A DNA stretch of 64,000 nt from Phocaeicola faecium (lineage in GTDB: Bacteria; Bacteroidota; Bacteroidia; Bacteroidales; Bacteroidaceae): contig NZ_JACSPQ010000001.1 of assembly GCF_014837055.1 (NCBI RefSeq), forward strand, positions 857,035-921,034, read 5' to 3'. Below are positions 1 through 8,509 of the stretch, piece by piece. A program made the position numbers and the translations under genes. The notes beneath the pieces are model-generated. The model made no database searches. It had not been told where the DNA came from and was given only the letters and a program-made list of their open reading frames with translations. Position 1 is the stretch's first letter, and the number at the start of each line of letters is the position of its first letter.

Positions 1-439
1 TGTCGGTCAGCGCGATGTCCCAGTTAGCCACCCCGTCTTTCCCCTTATACGCATATACAGAGGCATCTTCCAGTCCTACATAATATAAGTTTATCTTTTT
101 CTCTTTCAGATAATCGATGGGGTTGATCACCACCACACATTTCTTAAACGAGACGAGCGAATCGGTTTTCTGCCACAGCGTGTCGCGCACGGCCTTCGAA
201 ACCAGCGACCCGTCCGTGAGCTTCAGCCCGAAGCGCGGAAACGAAGAAAAGAAAGTCAGCTCCACGCTCCGCATGTCTAATTTTGCGTTCAGCGAACGGT
301 TCGCCACCTGCAACACCACGGGCGTAAGTTTTTCGGAAGTAAATACAAAATTGATGGCGACCGCAATAACAGCCAGTATCACAACAATGAGCGAGACAAG
401 CGTTATTGAGGTCGCCTTGATTACTTTACGCACTTTCAT
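1..439 (-). CDS. AsmA-family protein, N-terminal part (runs off the window)
   Basis: About 146 residues are visible before the gene leaves the window. A basic start (MKVRKVIKA) leads into one hydrophobic segment at about residues 9-31, followed by periplasmic-looking sequence of the type VANRSLNAKLDMRSVELTFFSSFPRFGLKLTDGSL. This is the usual opening of Bacteroidetes AsmA-like inner-membrane proteins, which have one N-terminal anchor and a long periplasmic domain thought to act in outer-membrane lipid or assembly homeostasis. The ATG lies 5 bases after the stop of the winged-helix gene, so the two are probably co-transcribed. The family call is from sequence style; the C-terminal AsmA domain is outside the window. 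Confidence 0.6.
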   Translation of the reverse strand, partial: MKVRKVIKATSITLVSLIVVILAVIAVAINFVFTSEKLTPVVLQVANRSLNAKLDMRSVELTFFSSFPRFGLKLTDGSLVSKAVRDTLWQKTDSLVSFKKCVVVINPIDYLKEKKINLYYVGLEDASVYAYKGKDGVANWDIALTD

Positions 440-444
440 TTTCT

Positions 445-672
445 CTATCCGATATAGTAACTCAATTCAAGATACAAACACCCTTTATGGTTCTCTTCAT
501 TTTCGCTGAATTGAATTTTTCCTTCGCGTGCCAGCCACCCGATGGCTGCGTTTAATTCCCTGTCTCTAAGCCCTGAAGCCTCTTTTAACTCTTTATACTC
601 CCATCGGCGATTATCGCCATGCAATATGCGCCAGACGATACCGGCGCATTCACCAATCGTTTGTACATTCAT
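445..672 (-). CDS. Small winged-helix domain protein (DUF2582 type)
   Basis: A 75-residue protein opening MNVQTIGECAGIVWRIL, with the pattern YKELKEASGLRDRELNAAIGWLAREGKI. This fits the small Bacteroidetes winged-helix family (PF10771) in which the recognition helix falls around RDRELNAAIGWL. The ATG at 672 is preferred to an in-frame TTG ten codons upstream because family members start at MNVQ. It is probably DNA-binding, but its target is unknown. It sits directly before the AsmA-like gene. Confidence 0.6.
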   Translation of the reverse strand: MNVQTIGECAGIVWRILHGDNRRWEYKELKEASGLRDRELNAAIGWLAREGKIQFSENEENHKGCLYLELSYYIG

Positions 673-832
673 AGTTGTAAGTTTTTTAGATTTGCCTCCC
701 AAATATCATAATTTTTGTCGAATCATCCAAATTTTCATACTTTTTTATTATGCTGCTTCAAAGTTTCTTCCTATATTTATACGTCGTTTTTAAGATTTTA
801 TTTCGATTGTTTAATCTTTAAATTATTAGCGT

Positions 833-1518
833 ATGAGAAAGTATTTAGCAGAAATGATAGGAACGATGGTACTCGTTCTTATGGGATGCGGAAGCGCGGT
901 TTTTGCTGGAAACGCTGCCGCTGAAGTGGGAGCCGGCGTAGGTACGCTGGGTGTTGCTCTGGCATTCGGGCTTGCGGTAGTAGCAATGGCATATACCATC
1001 GGCGGAGTGTCGGGCTGCCACATCAACCCTGCCATTACGCTGGGCGTATGGCTATCGGGCAGGATGACGAATAAAGATGCCATCATGTATATGATATTCC
1101 AGATCATCGGAGCCATCATCGGTTCGCTGATTCTTACGCTGCTGGTTTCTACGGGCGGGCATGGAGGTCCTACCCTGAGCGGCTCGAACACGTTCGACCC
1201 CGGCGAGACGGCTCAGGCGTTTGTTGCCGAGGCGGTGTTTACGTTCATCTTCGTGCTGGTGGTGCTGGGTACGACCGATGAGAAGAAAGGGCCGGAAACT
1301 TGGCGGGACTTGCCATCGGTTTGTCGCTGGTACTGATTCACATCGTGTGTATCCCTATCACGGGGACATCGGTCAATCCGGCACGCAGCATCGGTCCGGC
1401 GCTGATGGAAGGCGGACAGGCACTGTCTCAACTCTGGCTTTTCATCGTGGCTCCTTTTGTGGGGGCGGCATTCAGTTCGATGGTATGGAAGACCATCGGA
1501 GGCGGCAGAAAACGCTAA
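833..1518 (+). pseudogene. aqpZ: Aquaporin Z-like MIP channel, broken by a -1 frameshift
   Basis: Two overlapping frames together encode one MIP-family channel of about 228 residues. The first frame (833-1336) gives MRKYLAEMIGTMVLVLMGCGSAVF and the first NPA box, GCHINPAITLGVW. The second frame (in use by about 1291, to 1518) gives LAGLAIGLSLVLIHIV and the second NPA box, TSVNPARSIGPAL. The frame changes at the GGG run at 1289-1291: adding one G restores EKKGAGNLAGLA with no internal stop. Both pore motifs and all membrane segments are otherwise intact. It is either a very recent inactivating deletion or a homopolymer sequencing error. As written, the product ends after 167 residues without the second pore half. 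Confidence 0.85.
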
Positions 1519-1602
1519 CCGCAGCACCGGCAAGCCTTACGAATAGAAACCATGAACCCTACGGCTTGAAAGAAAGGAGGCTAACGGTAGCGTTCTGACG
1601 GA
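1510..1602 (+). repeat. Intergenic palindromic repeat, copy A
   Basis: The block shares CGAATAGAAACC and the 15-mer GCTAACGGTAGCGTT (1580-1594) with copies at about 11737, 20886 and 48630 (the last two inverted), and the GAATAGAAACC module with the copy at 60517. It lies between the aquaporin stop and a strong terminator. No protein is encoded. Confidence 0.7.
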
Positions 1603-1638
1603 AAAATTTCATAGAGCGGAAGCTCTGCTAATAAAAGA

Positions 1639-1679
1639 AAAAAATCACTCCCCAGAAGCGTCCGGGGAGTGATTTTTTA
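1639..1679. terminator. Bidirectional rho-independent terminator
   Basis: A perfect 13-bp stem (AAAATCACTCCCC at 1641-1653 with its complement at 1664-1676), a 10-base loop, and A/T tracts on both sides. It lies between the convergent aquaporin and ABC-F genes and can serve both. Confidence 0.9.
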
Positions 1680-1696
1680 TACATACGAACAAAGGA

Positions 1697-3565
1697 TTAT
1701 CCTTCGATTTCACTCAGTTCGAGCCAGCGCATGGTCTTTTCGTCCAGCTCATCGTTGAGCACGGGCAGGCGTTTCGATTTCTCCGTCAGCTCGTCTACGC
1801 TCAGCGTACCGCTGCACAGGGCTTCTTCGATGGCTTTCTTTTCACTTTCAAGTCCGGCGATTTCCACCTCTAACTGTTCAAATTCCTTACGCTCCTTGAA
1901 GGTCATGCGGCGGCGTTCGTTGGTGCGGACGCGCTTGGTTTTTTCCTCCTTCGGCTTTGCCGCTGCTTTCCGCTCATGTTCTTCTTTGGCGAGCTTCCAC
2001 TCGCGGTAGTCGGTATAGTTGCCGGGGAAGTCGCGGATGTCTCCCTGCCCTTTGAACACCAACAGATGGTCTACCACCTTGTCCATAAAGTAACGGTCGT
2101 GGCTCACCACGATGACGCACCCCTTGAAGCTCTGCAAGTATTCTTCAAGCACTTGGAGGGTCACGATGTCGAGGTCGTTCGTAGGCTCGTCGAGCACGAG
2201 GAAGTTGGGGTTACGCATCAGTACCGTACACAGGTACAGCCGCCTGCGCTCTCCGCCGCTCAACTTATACACGTAGCTGTGTTGGGTTTCGGGCGTGAAA
2301 AGAAAATGTTGCAGGAACTGCGATGCCGTGAGCCGCTTGCCGTTGCCCAGCTCGATTACCTCGGCGATGTCGGTTATCACGTCGATTACCTTCATCTGTT
2401 CATCGAACTGCAATCCCTCTTGCGAGTAGTAGCCGAAGCGTACCGTTTCGCCGATGTCGAGCCGTCCGCTGTCGGGCTTCTCCAGCCCCATCAGAATCTT
2501 GATGAAGGTAGATTTCCCCGTACCGTTATTGCCCACGATGCCCATCTTTTCGTAGCGGGAAAAGATGTACGAAAAGTCGTCGAGTATCTTCAGGTCGCCG
2601 AAGCTCTTACACAGATGGTCTGCCTCGAATATCTTCGACCCGATGTAGGCAGCCTTCACGTCGAGCTTCACCTGCGCGTCGTACGTGCGGCGTTTCGCCA
2701 CTTTCTCCAGCTCGTAGAACGCCTCCTCGCGGTAGCGTGCCTTGTGTCCGCGCGCCTGCGGCATCCGGCGCATCCACTCCAGCTCGGTACGATACAGGTT
2801 ATTGGCACGGGCGGTCTCGGCATTTGCCGCATCGATGCGCTCTTGCCGTTTCTCTAAATAATAGCTGTAATTTCCTTTATACGAATAAATGCGGCGGTTA
2901 TCTATCTCGATGATTTCCGAACACACGCGGTCAAGAAAGTAACGGTCGTGCGTCACCATGAGCAGGCTGAGTTTCCCACGGTTGAGATACTCTTCGAGCC
3001 ACTCGGTCATGTCGAGGTCCAAGTGGTTGGTCGGCTCGTCCATTATCAGCAAGTCGGGTTCGGTAATCAGCACGTTGGCAAGTGCCACCCGCTTCAGTTG
3101 TCCGCCGGAGAGGTTCTTTATCGGCTGGTTGAAATCGCGAATCTTCAGTTGCGACAGAATCTGTTTCGCCCGCCGCTCGTAATCCCACGCCTTTTCATGC
3201 TCCATGCGCGCCAGCAGGTCGTCCATCCCCGGATTGCCCGGCGTTTCCATGCACCGCTCATACTCTTTTATCAGCTCCACCACAGGCGTGCCGTGATAAA
3301 AGCAGGCTTCGAGCACGGTCAGCTCGCCGGGATAGTGCGGACTCTGCTCCAGATAACCCACGCGCAGGTCTCGCCGATAAGTAATCTTGCCCTCATCATA
3401 CCCCTCCTTGTCTGCCAGAATGTTCAGCAGGGTGGTTTTCCCCGACCCGTTTTTGGCTATCAGCCCGATGCGCTGTCCTTCGGCAATGCCGAACGATATG
3501 TTCTGGAAAAGCACAAGGTCGCCAAACGATTTGGTCAGGTTTTCTACTTGTAAATACGGAACCAT
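1697..3565 (-). CDS. ABC-F family ATPase (Uup/EttA-like)
   Basis: 622 residues with two ABC ATPase domains and no membrane segments. The first domain has Walker A GLIAKNGSGKTT (about 34-45), signature LSGGQLKRVALA and Walker B LLIMDEPTNHLD. The second has Walker A GIVGNNGTGKST, signature LSGGERRRLYLC and Walker B FLVLDEPTNDLD. The linker between domains is charged, and a Lys/Glu-rich coiled coil occupies about 550-620, as in Uup-type members. ABC-F proteins act on the ribosome, and some give antibiotic protection; which applies here cannot be read from sequence. It is last in a leftward cluster and ends just before the terminator at 1639-1679. Confidence 0.85.
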   Translation of the reverse strand: MVPYLQVENLTKSFGDLVLFQNISFGIAEGQRIGLIAKNGSGKTTLLNILADKEGYDEGKITYRRDLRVGYLEQSPHYPGELTVLEACFYHGTPVVELIKEYERCMETPGNPGMDDLLARMEHEKAWDYERRAKQILSQLKIRDFNQPIKNLSGGQLKRVALANVLITEPDLLIMDEPTNHLDLDMTEWLEEYLNRGKLSLLMVTHDRYFLDRVCSEIIEIDNRRIYSYKGNYSYYLEKRQERIDAANAETARANNLYRTELEWMRRMPQARGHKARYREEAFYELEKVAKRRTYDAQVKLDVKAAYIGSKIFEADHLCKSFGDLKILDDFSYIFSRYEKMGIVGNNGTGKSTFIKILMGLEKPDSGRLDIGETVRFGYYSQEGLQFDEQMKVIDVITDIAEVIELGNGKRLTASQFLQHFLFTPETQHSYVYKLSGGERRRLYLCTVLMRNPNFLVLDEPTNDLDIVTLQVLEEYLQSFKGCVIVVSHDRYFMDKVVDHLLVFKGQGDIRDFPGNYTDYREWKLAKEEHERKAAAKPKEEKTKRVRTNERRRMTFKERKEFEQLEVEIAGLESEKKAIEEALCSGTLSVDELTEKSKRLPVLNDELDEKTMRWLELSEIEG

Positions 3566-3596
3566 GATTGTTTTATTTCTATGGATGGTTTTTCGA

Positions 3597-4424
3597 TTAA
3601 ATAACGGCTTCCGCCTCGCGCCGTATCCGCAGGTATTCTGCCTTCAAGTCGCAAGGCTCTCCGCGGCTTACCTTGTTCCAAATCAGCGATACGGGGTAAA
3701 CCATAAGCCGGGTATCGGCAAAACGGAGTGCGGGATATTCTTTTTTCCCGTCGATGACGGTAACCCAGTCCATTCCGTCCATTTCGTTGACTAATATCGT
3801 ACCGAAAGCGATGCCGAAATTCTCCCACGCCTGACGGTTTCCGGGCTTGAATTTCCCCTCGTCTACCATGCGCTGAAGGTTGGCAATGTCTGTCTCATGC
3901 GCCGTGAAATCTTTCGACAACTGCTTTTTCAGCGTAGAAACCGCCCAGTCATAGCCTTCGTTGATGGTGTTGATTTCGAGAACACGTACGGGGATGACGT
4001 CGTGCCACGGTTTTTCGTCCGGCTGACGCACGCGGAGTGATGCCACAATGTCCTCGCCCGGTTTGGGGCTGTCGCCTTTACGCACGGTAAACGAACATTC
4101 CACGCTTATGCTTCCACAACCGGTTATCCAGATGTGGGAAACGTAATCGGTGCCTTCTTCATTAAATGCTTCGGCAAAGTAAACGCAGTCCCACGCGCCC
4201 ACCTTTACGGGTTTGGAACCGGACGTATGGCGCAGTTCGTCTGCCATGCAGTCTTTGGCATAGTTACGGTTCTCGCCCTGATAAGCCGAGATGCGGAAGT
4301 TTCCGTTCCACTTTTCGGGATTGTAGAACAAGAAGCAGTCTTCGGCTTCTTCCGCCTCACACCAGTTGTCGGGATATTCCAACGAAAACCATGACCCCGG
4401 AGATATATATTTCATCATAGGCAT
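3597..4424 (-). CDS. DUF3805/DUF3806 domain protein
   Basis: 275 residues without signal peptide or membrane segment. The first ~145 residues (ISPGSWFSLEYPDNWCEAEEAEDCFLFYNPEKWNGNFRIS...) fit DUF3805. The remainder, with LQRMVDEGKFKPGNRQAWENFGIAFGTILVNE and MDWVTVIDGKKEYPALRF, fits DUF3806. The two domains are commonly joined in Bacteroides and no function is known for either. It lies 4 bases downstream of the glyoxalase-like gene and upstream of the ABC-F gene, in the same leftward cluster. Confidence 0.6.
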   Translation of the reverse strand: MPMMKYISPGSWFSLEYPDNWCEAEEAEDCFLFYNPEKWNGNFRISAYQGENRNYAKDCMADELRHTSGSKPVKVGAWDCVYFAEAFNEEGTDYVSHIWITGCGSISVECSFTVRKGDSPKPGEDIVASLRVRQPDEKPWHDVIPVRVLEINTINEGYDWAVSTLKKQLSKDFTAHETDIANLQRMVDEGKFKPGNRQAWENFGIAFGTILVNEMDGMDWVTVIDGKKEYPALRFADTRLMVYPVSLIWNKVSRGEPCDLKAEYLRIRREAEAVI

Positions 4425-4428
4425 CAGG

Positions 4429-4806
4429 TTATTTTTCGGGAAGAATTTCTATCCAGTAATCATCGGGGTCGTTGATGAAATACAGCCCCATCGCCTCGTT
4501 TTCGAAACATACGCAGCCCATCTCTTTGTGATACGCACGCGCCTCGTCGTAATCGCCGCCCACGCGGAAACAGAGGTGGCTCTCGTTCTCGCCCAGCTCG
4601 TAGGCTTCGGTGTGGTCTCGCAGCCACGTCAGCTCCAGCAGAAAGCCGCTCACCTCGTCGGTAAGGTAAACCAGCGTGAAAGAGCCGTCGGCAGCCTCCT
4701 TGCGGTGAGACTCTTTCAGTCCCAATGCCTTATCGTAGAACTCGATACTGCGCTTCAAATCGGTTACATTGATATTGAAATGGTCAAATCTTCCTTTTAC
4801 TTTCAT
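4429..4806 (-). CDS. VOC/glyoxalase-fold protein
   Basis: 125 residues starting MKVKGRFDHFNINVTDLKRSIEFYDKALGL, the standard opening of a vicinal-oxygen-chelate domain with its early metal-ligand His (DHFNINV). It ends GLYFINDPDDYWIEILPEK, which carries the late Glu ligand. Annotators often call such proteins lactoylglutathione lyase, but VOC members have varied substrates and a role in methylglyoxal removal is only a guess. A longer frame exists upstream, but it would overlap the MBL gene and lacks family similarity, so the ATG at 4806 is used (4812 is possible). Confidence 0.75.
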   Translation of the reverse strand: MKVKGRFDHFNINVTDLKRSIEFYDKALGLKESHRKEAADGSFTLVYLTDEVSGFLLELTWLRDHTEAYELGENESHLCFRVGGDYDEARAYHKEMGCVCFENEAMGLYFINDPDDYWIEILPEK

Positions 4807-4828
4807 ATACATTATTATATATAAGTGA

Positions 4829-5554
4829 TTACTCAAATAATAATTCGCGCTGCCCGCGGCGGGCAAGCACAATCATCCTTCCTCCGTTCGCCTCTGCCAC
4901 GGAGCGGAAAGCTGCTGCCTCGGCATACGCCTCATCGAAGTGCATCGGTACAAACACGGCGGTCTTCACCTGCTCTACAAACTGGCGTGCGCCGCGCATG
5001 TATTCGCGTCCCAAGCGGGGGTCGACGGGAAACATCGCCAAGTCGAGCCCGGAGGTATAACTGCGAAGGTCGGCAAGCTCATGAAGGAAATTCTTTTCGT
5101 ATCCGCGCCACTCCGCCTCGCTGCTCTCGTCCATCCAGTGCCAGTTATTCAAATCGCCCGCATGGAAAATCTTTTTTCCCCCGACTTCTACCAAGAACGA
5201 AACGCCCACATCGGTAGAGCCGAAGGCGCGCACGGCGAGACACTCGTCGGCATACGTATCGCCTTTTTTCAGGAATATGGCTTCATCTTTTCCGGCGCGG
5301 CGGCGGCGCAGGATGTCTTTCGAGAACAGGTAAACGATGTCCGGACGCTGTTCGCGCCACTTCAGCACCTCCCGGCTGAAATGGTCGGCATGAAAATGGC
5401 TCGCCAGCACGTAAAACCGTCCGTCACGTTGCAACAACTCGCTGTGAAGGATTCCGCTGTCCGGACCTTCCGAATCCTCAAAATAATCGAATACCAGCGT
5501 AAAACCGCTGCCCGCCAGAGCGAAACCGCTGTGATACAAATAGATTAATTCCAT
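4829..5554 (-). CDS. MBL-fold metal-dependent hydrolase
   Basis: 241 residues with the metallo-beta-lactamase signature HFHADH (about residues 53-58), the downstream metal ligands in FHAGDLNNWH, and a C-terminal His in VPMHFDE. It lacks the lyase and ribonuclease features of larger MBL families, so it is best called a general metal-dependent hydrolase of unknown substrate. Its ATG (5552-5554) directly abuts the TAA of ridA, indicating translational coupling. The downstream VOC gene follows after about 22 bases. Confidence 0.8.
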   Translation of the reverse strand: MELIYLYHSGFALAGSGFTLVFDYFEDSEGPDSGILHSELLQRDGRFYVLASHFHADHFSREVLKWREQRPDIVYLFSKDILRRRRAGKDEAIFLKKGDTYADECLAVRAFGSTDVGVSFLVEVGGKKIFHAGDLNNWHWMDESSEAEWRGYEKNFLHELADLRSYTSGLDLAMFPVDPRLGREYMRGARQFVEQVKTAVFVPMHFDEAYAEAAAFRSVAEANGGRMIVLARRGQRELLFE

Positions 5555-5932
5555 TTACCGCACGGCGATACATTCGATTTCCACCAATGCCCCTTTCGGC
5601 AACGCTTTTACAGCCACAGCCGAACGTGCCGGGAAATCGCCTTCGAAATACTTGGCATATACGGCGTTCATATCGGCAAAGAGCGACATGTCGGCAAGGA
5701 AAACCGTCGTTTTTACGATGTTCGCCGTGGTAAGTCCGGCTTCAGCCAATACGTTTTTAATATTATCGAAAACCTGAATCGTTTGTTCCGTTACTCCTCC
5801 TTCAACAAACTCACCCGTTGCCGGATTTACCGGAATCTGTCCGGAAAGAAACAACATACCGTTTGCTTCGATAGCTTGGCTGTACGGACCGATTGCCGCA
5901 GGAGCTTTTTCTGTAAAAATAACCTTCTTCAT
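5555..5932 (-). CDS. ridA: RidA-family enamine/imine deaminase
   Basis: 125 residues matching the RidA/YjgF/UK114 family along the full length: KAPAAIGPYSQAIEANGMLFLSGQIPVNPATGEF at the N-terminus, the central TTVFLADMSLFADMNAVYAKYF, and the C-terminal FPARSAVAVKALPKGALVEIECIAVR. This holds the conserved catalytic-site Arg (FPARSAV) and the terminal Glu (VEIE). Such proteins hydrolyse reactive 2-aminoacrylate and related imines made by PLP enzymes, usually as a cytosolic trimer. It is first in the leftward cluster and divergent from rho. Confidence 0.92.
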   Translation of the reverse strand: MKKVIFTEKAPAAIGPYSQAIEANGMLFLSGQIPVNPATGEFVEGGVTEQTIQVFDNIKNVLAEAGLTTANIVKTTVFLADMSLFADMNAVYAKYFEGDFPARSAVAVKALPKGALVEIECIAVR

Positions 5933-6255
5933 CGTTCTTAAATATCTATTTAAATTAATTCAACGGCTAAGTTAGCACAAATCTTTCATTTGTGGGCAGA
6001 AAAGAGAAAAAAAACGGCATTTATTAGATTTTCTGACAAAAAACATTTACCTTTGTCGATGTAATCATGTAAAACGAGGTTAGCAAGACACCTCCGACAT
6101 GGCTACTCCTTATTATACCAAATAAAGAATAATATCAATTAAATCCGTAATTTACTGACGCGCAACGATTACGACACCGGTTCTTTATGATCAGTGTTAA
6201 TCGGCATTATGTACTGCGTTGCCGCTAAATTACTAATCTCATTACACATTTTTAT
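5933..6255. other. Divergent intergenic region between ridA and rho
   Basis: This 323-bp stretch has no convincing gene. It holds a 7-bp inverted repeat with a 5-base spacer (CACAAAT/ATTTGTG, 5976-5994) near the ridA side, a -7-like box for rho at 6048-6055, and about 200 bases of untranslated rho leader. Within the leader, the CGCAACG and CGTTGC segments could close a long imperfect stem. No riboswitch class was recognised. Confidence 0.5.
6048..6055 (+). promoter_or_regulatory. Candidate -7 element of the rho promoter
   Basis: TACCTTTG matches the Bacteroides -7 consensus TAnnTTTG. No clear TTTG is seen at -33. Transcription would begin near 6062 and leave a leader of about 190 bases before rho. 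Confidence 0.5.
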
Positions 6256-8223
6256 ATGTATAACATCATTCAATTAAACGACAAAGACTTGTCGGAACTT
6301 CAACAGATAGCCAAAGAGTTGGGTCTGAAAAAAGTCGAATCGCTTCGTAAAGAAGACTTAGTCTACCGTATCTTAGACGAACAAGCCATCGTAGGCGCAA
6401 ACAAAGCGGCAGAACGGAAAGAGGGACAACCCCGCAAACGTTCACGCATCAGCGTAAAAAAAGAGGGAGACAAAGTTTATACTGCAACAAAAGACAAGGC
6501 ACAAAAATTAGAAGCCAACACACCTGCGTTACCTGCACCTACACTTTTGTTTAAAGAAGAGGCAGCCGCAGCCCCGACTGAAAAAGCCAACGCAACAGAA
6601 GAAGCTAAAACAGAAACATCGGAAGTAAAGCAGCCTAAGAAACGCGGACGCAAACCGGGCTCGAAAAACAAATCGACACTGGCACGCGAGGCAATGGAAG
6701 CACAGAAGAAAGCGGAAGAAGAGAAAAACACAGAAGCCCAAGAGGTAGTTGTTCCTGCTGCTGAAGATGACATGGAGCTTCCACCGCTCGACCTGAAGGG
6801 CGGAGACGATTTCGTTCCCATCGAAGACCTTCCTTCCGAAAAATTTGAAATCCCCTCGGAACTGCTCGGCAAATTCGAAGCTACCAAAGTAGAACCTCCT
6901 ACTCTCCCTGCCAAAGAGCAAAAAAAACCGAAATTCCAACCGCGCCAACAACGGCAGAATAACAATCGGAACAATAACCGCCCGAACGTTAACAATAATC
7001 CGAACAACAATAATAACAATACCCCGGCTGCACAGACGGAAGCACCGGCAAACCAACCTGCCGCAGCTCCGCAACCTGCCAAACCGGTTGAAAAGGTTTA
7101 CGAATTTGACGATATCCTGAAAGGAACCGGCGTTCTGGAAATCATGCCCGACGGTTACGGATTCCTCCGCTCATCTGATTACAACTACCTGTCGTCACCC
7201 GACGATATTTATGTTTCTCAGTCGCAAATCAAACTGTTCGGACTGAAAACCGGAGATACCGTAGACGGAATCATCCGCCCGCCCAAAGAAGGAGAAAAAT
7301 ATTTCCCGCTGGTAAAAGTATCTAAAATCAACGGACTTGAACCGTCGCTGGTGCGCGACCGCGTTCCGTTCGACCATCTTACACCGCTTTTCCCCGACGA
7401 AAAATTCAAGCTCTGCAAAGGTTATGACGACAATCTTTCGGCTCGCGTAGTCGATCTGTTCTCGCCCATCGGAAAAGGACAGCGCGCACTTATCGTGGCT
7501 CAGCCCAAGACGGGTAAGACGATTCTGATGAAAGACATCGCCAATGCCATCGCAGCCAACCATCCGGAGGTGTATATGATTATGCTGCTCATTGACGAAC
7601 GTCCGGAAGAAGTAACCGACATGGCGCGCAGCGTAAACGCCGAAGTGATTGCTTCGACTTTCGACGAACCTGCCGAACGCCACGTGAAGATAGCGGGCAT
7701 CGTACTGGAAAAGGCGAAACGCATGGTAGAGTGCGGACACGATGTGGTTATCTTCCTCGACTCTATCACCCGACTGGCACGCGCTTACAACACCGTTTCG
7801 CCGGCATCGGGCAAAGTGCTTTCGGGTGGTGTGGATGCCAACGCCCTGCACAAACCGAAACGTTTCTTCGGAGCGGCACGAAACATCGAAGGCGGAGGCT
7901 CGCTGACCATCATCGCCACGGCTCTTATCGACACGGGCTCGAAGATGGACGAGGTTATCTTCGAAGAGTTCAAGGGAACGGGTAACATGGAGCTTCAACT
8001 CGACCGCAACTTGAGCAACAAGCGCATCTTCCCGGCTGTCAACATCGTCGCTTCAAGCACGCGCCGCGACGACTTGCTGCTCGACAAGACGACGCTTGAC
8101 CGCATGTGGATTCTGCGCAAGTACCTGTCGGACATGAACCCGATAGAGGCGATGGATTTCGTGAAAGACCGTCTGGAGAAAACGAAAGACAACGAAGAGT
8201 TCCTGATGAGCATGAACTCTTAA
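6256..8223 (+). CDS. rho: Transcription termination factor Rho with a large disordered insert
   Basis: 655 residues, against about 420 in E. coli. The N-terminal helical Rho_N domain (about 1-48, [24 protein letters not shown]) is followed by a low-complexity region to about residue 275. That region is rich in Lys/Glu/Ala/Pro, contains an AT-hook-like [12 protein letters not shown], and ends in an Asn/Gln-rich stretch with runs of five or more Asn. The RNA-binding cold-shock-like domain follows ([17 protein letters not shown]), then the ATPase core with P-loop AQPKTGKT (about 415-422) and [13 protein letters not shown]. In Bacteroides thetaiotaomicron the Rho insert is reported to drive phase separation needed for gut fitness; the same role here is inference. 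Confidence 0.97.
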   Translation: MYNIIQLNDKDLSELQQIAKELGLKKVESLRKEDLVYRILDEQAIVGANKAAERKEGQPRKRSRISVKKEGDKVYTATKDKAQKLEANTPALPAPTLLFKEEAAAAPTEKANATEEAKTETSEVKQPKKRGRKPGSKNKSTLAREAMEAQKKAEEEKNTEAQEVVVPAAEDDMELPPLDLKGGDDFVPIEDLPSEKFEIPSELLGKFEATKVEPPTLPAKEQKKPKFQPRQQRQNNNRNNNRPNVNNNPNNNNNNTPAAQTEAPANQPAAAPQPAKPVEKVYEFDDILKGTGVLEIMPDGYGFLRSSDYNYLSSPDDIYVSQSQIKLFGLKTGDTVDGIIRPPKEGEKYFPLVKVSKINGLEPSLVRDRVPFDHLTPLFPDEKFKLCKGYDDNLSARVVDLFSPIGKGQRALIVAQPKTGKTILMKDIANAIAANHPEVYMIMLLIDERPEEVTDMARSVNAEVIASTFDEPAERHVKIAGIVLEKAKRMVECGHDVVIFLDSITRLARAYNTVSPASGKVLSGGVDANALHKPKRFFGAARNIEGGGSLTIIATALIDTGSKMDEVIFEEFKGTGNMELQLDRNLSNKRIFPAVNIVASSTRRDDLLLDKTTLDRMWILRKYLSDMNPIEAMDFVKDRLEKTKDNEEFLMSMNS

Positions 8224-8267
8224 TCCGGAGAAAAAAACGCTATTTTCTTAAAAAAAACGGCATTTTG

Positions 8268-8298
8268 TTTGGAATCACTAAATTTATGCCTACATTTG
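8268..8298 (+). promoter_or_regulatory. Promoter of the trp operon
   Basis: TTTG at 8268-8271 and TACATTTG at 8291-8298, separated by 19 bases, match the Bacteroides -33/-7 consensus and spacing. The start would fall near 8305, about 25 bases before the trp leader peptide. Confidence 0.8.
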
Positions 8299-8329
8299 TG
8301 CATCGAATAACTGAAAAGAACAACTTGAT

Positions 8330-8392
8330 ATGAAACAAACGATGGTAAATACATTCTTCTGGTGGCGCCTCTTACAACTCCATAGGTCGTAA
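8330..8392 (+). CDS. trpL: trp operon leader peptide
   Basis: A 20-codon reading frame between the trp promoter and a strong terminator. It begins ATG, ends TAA and carries two adjacent Trp codons (TGG TGG, 8360-8365) in the context FFWWRLL. Trp codons are rare, so a tandem pair in a very short ORF directly before an attenuator and trpB is the classical sign of a trp leader peptide. A helix between 8386-8394 and 8453-8461 (9 bp with two G-U pairs) can form only if the ribosome stops before the leader's end, and it would disrupt the terminator. Translation is not shown. Confidence 0.85.
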   Translation: MKQTMVNTFFWWRLLQLHRS

Positions 8393-8438
8393 GGGAAATC
8401 AGTCGTGTGTATATACCAATCGAATCAAGATATAGCGT

Positions 8439-8477
8439 AACGGGCTGTCGTACTTTACGGCAGCCCGTTTTTTTTTC
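8439..8477 (+). terminator. trp operon attenuator (intrinsic terminator)
   Basis: AACGGGCTG (8439-8447) pairs with CAGCCCGTT (8461-8469). The stem extends inward with a T-G pair and CG/CG to a 7-base loop, and a run of T follows immediately (8468-8476). It lies between the leader peptide and trpB, so it would stop operon transcription when Trp is plentiful. Confidence 0.9.
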
Positions 8478-8509
8478 GAATCAGAATCATACAAAATACA
8501 AATGCAACT

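Noticed and set aside
1281-1295. Programmed -1 frameshift in the aquaporin gene
   Set aside because: The zero-frame codons AAG AAA GGG do not make a canonical X XXY YYZ site, no downstream stimulator was seen, and aquaporins are not known to use recoding.
1976-2857. A 293-codon open frame antisense to the ABC-F gene
   Set aside because: No family resemblance, and the ABC-F gene opposite is complete.
5976-5994. CACAAAT/ATTTGTG inverted repeat upstream of ridA as an operator
   Set aside because: The arms are only 7 bp and AT-rich; such matches are frequent by chance, so it is noted only as part of the intergenic description.
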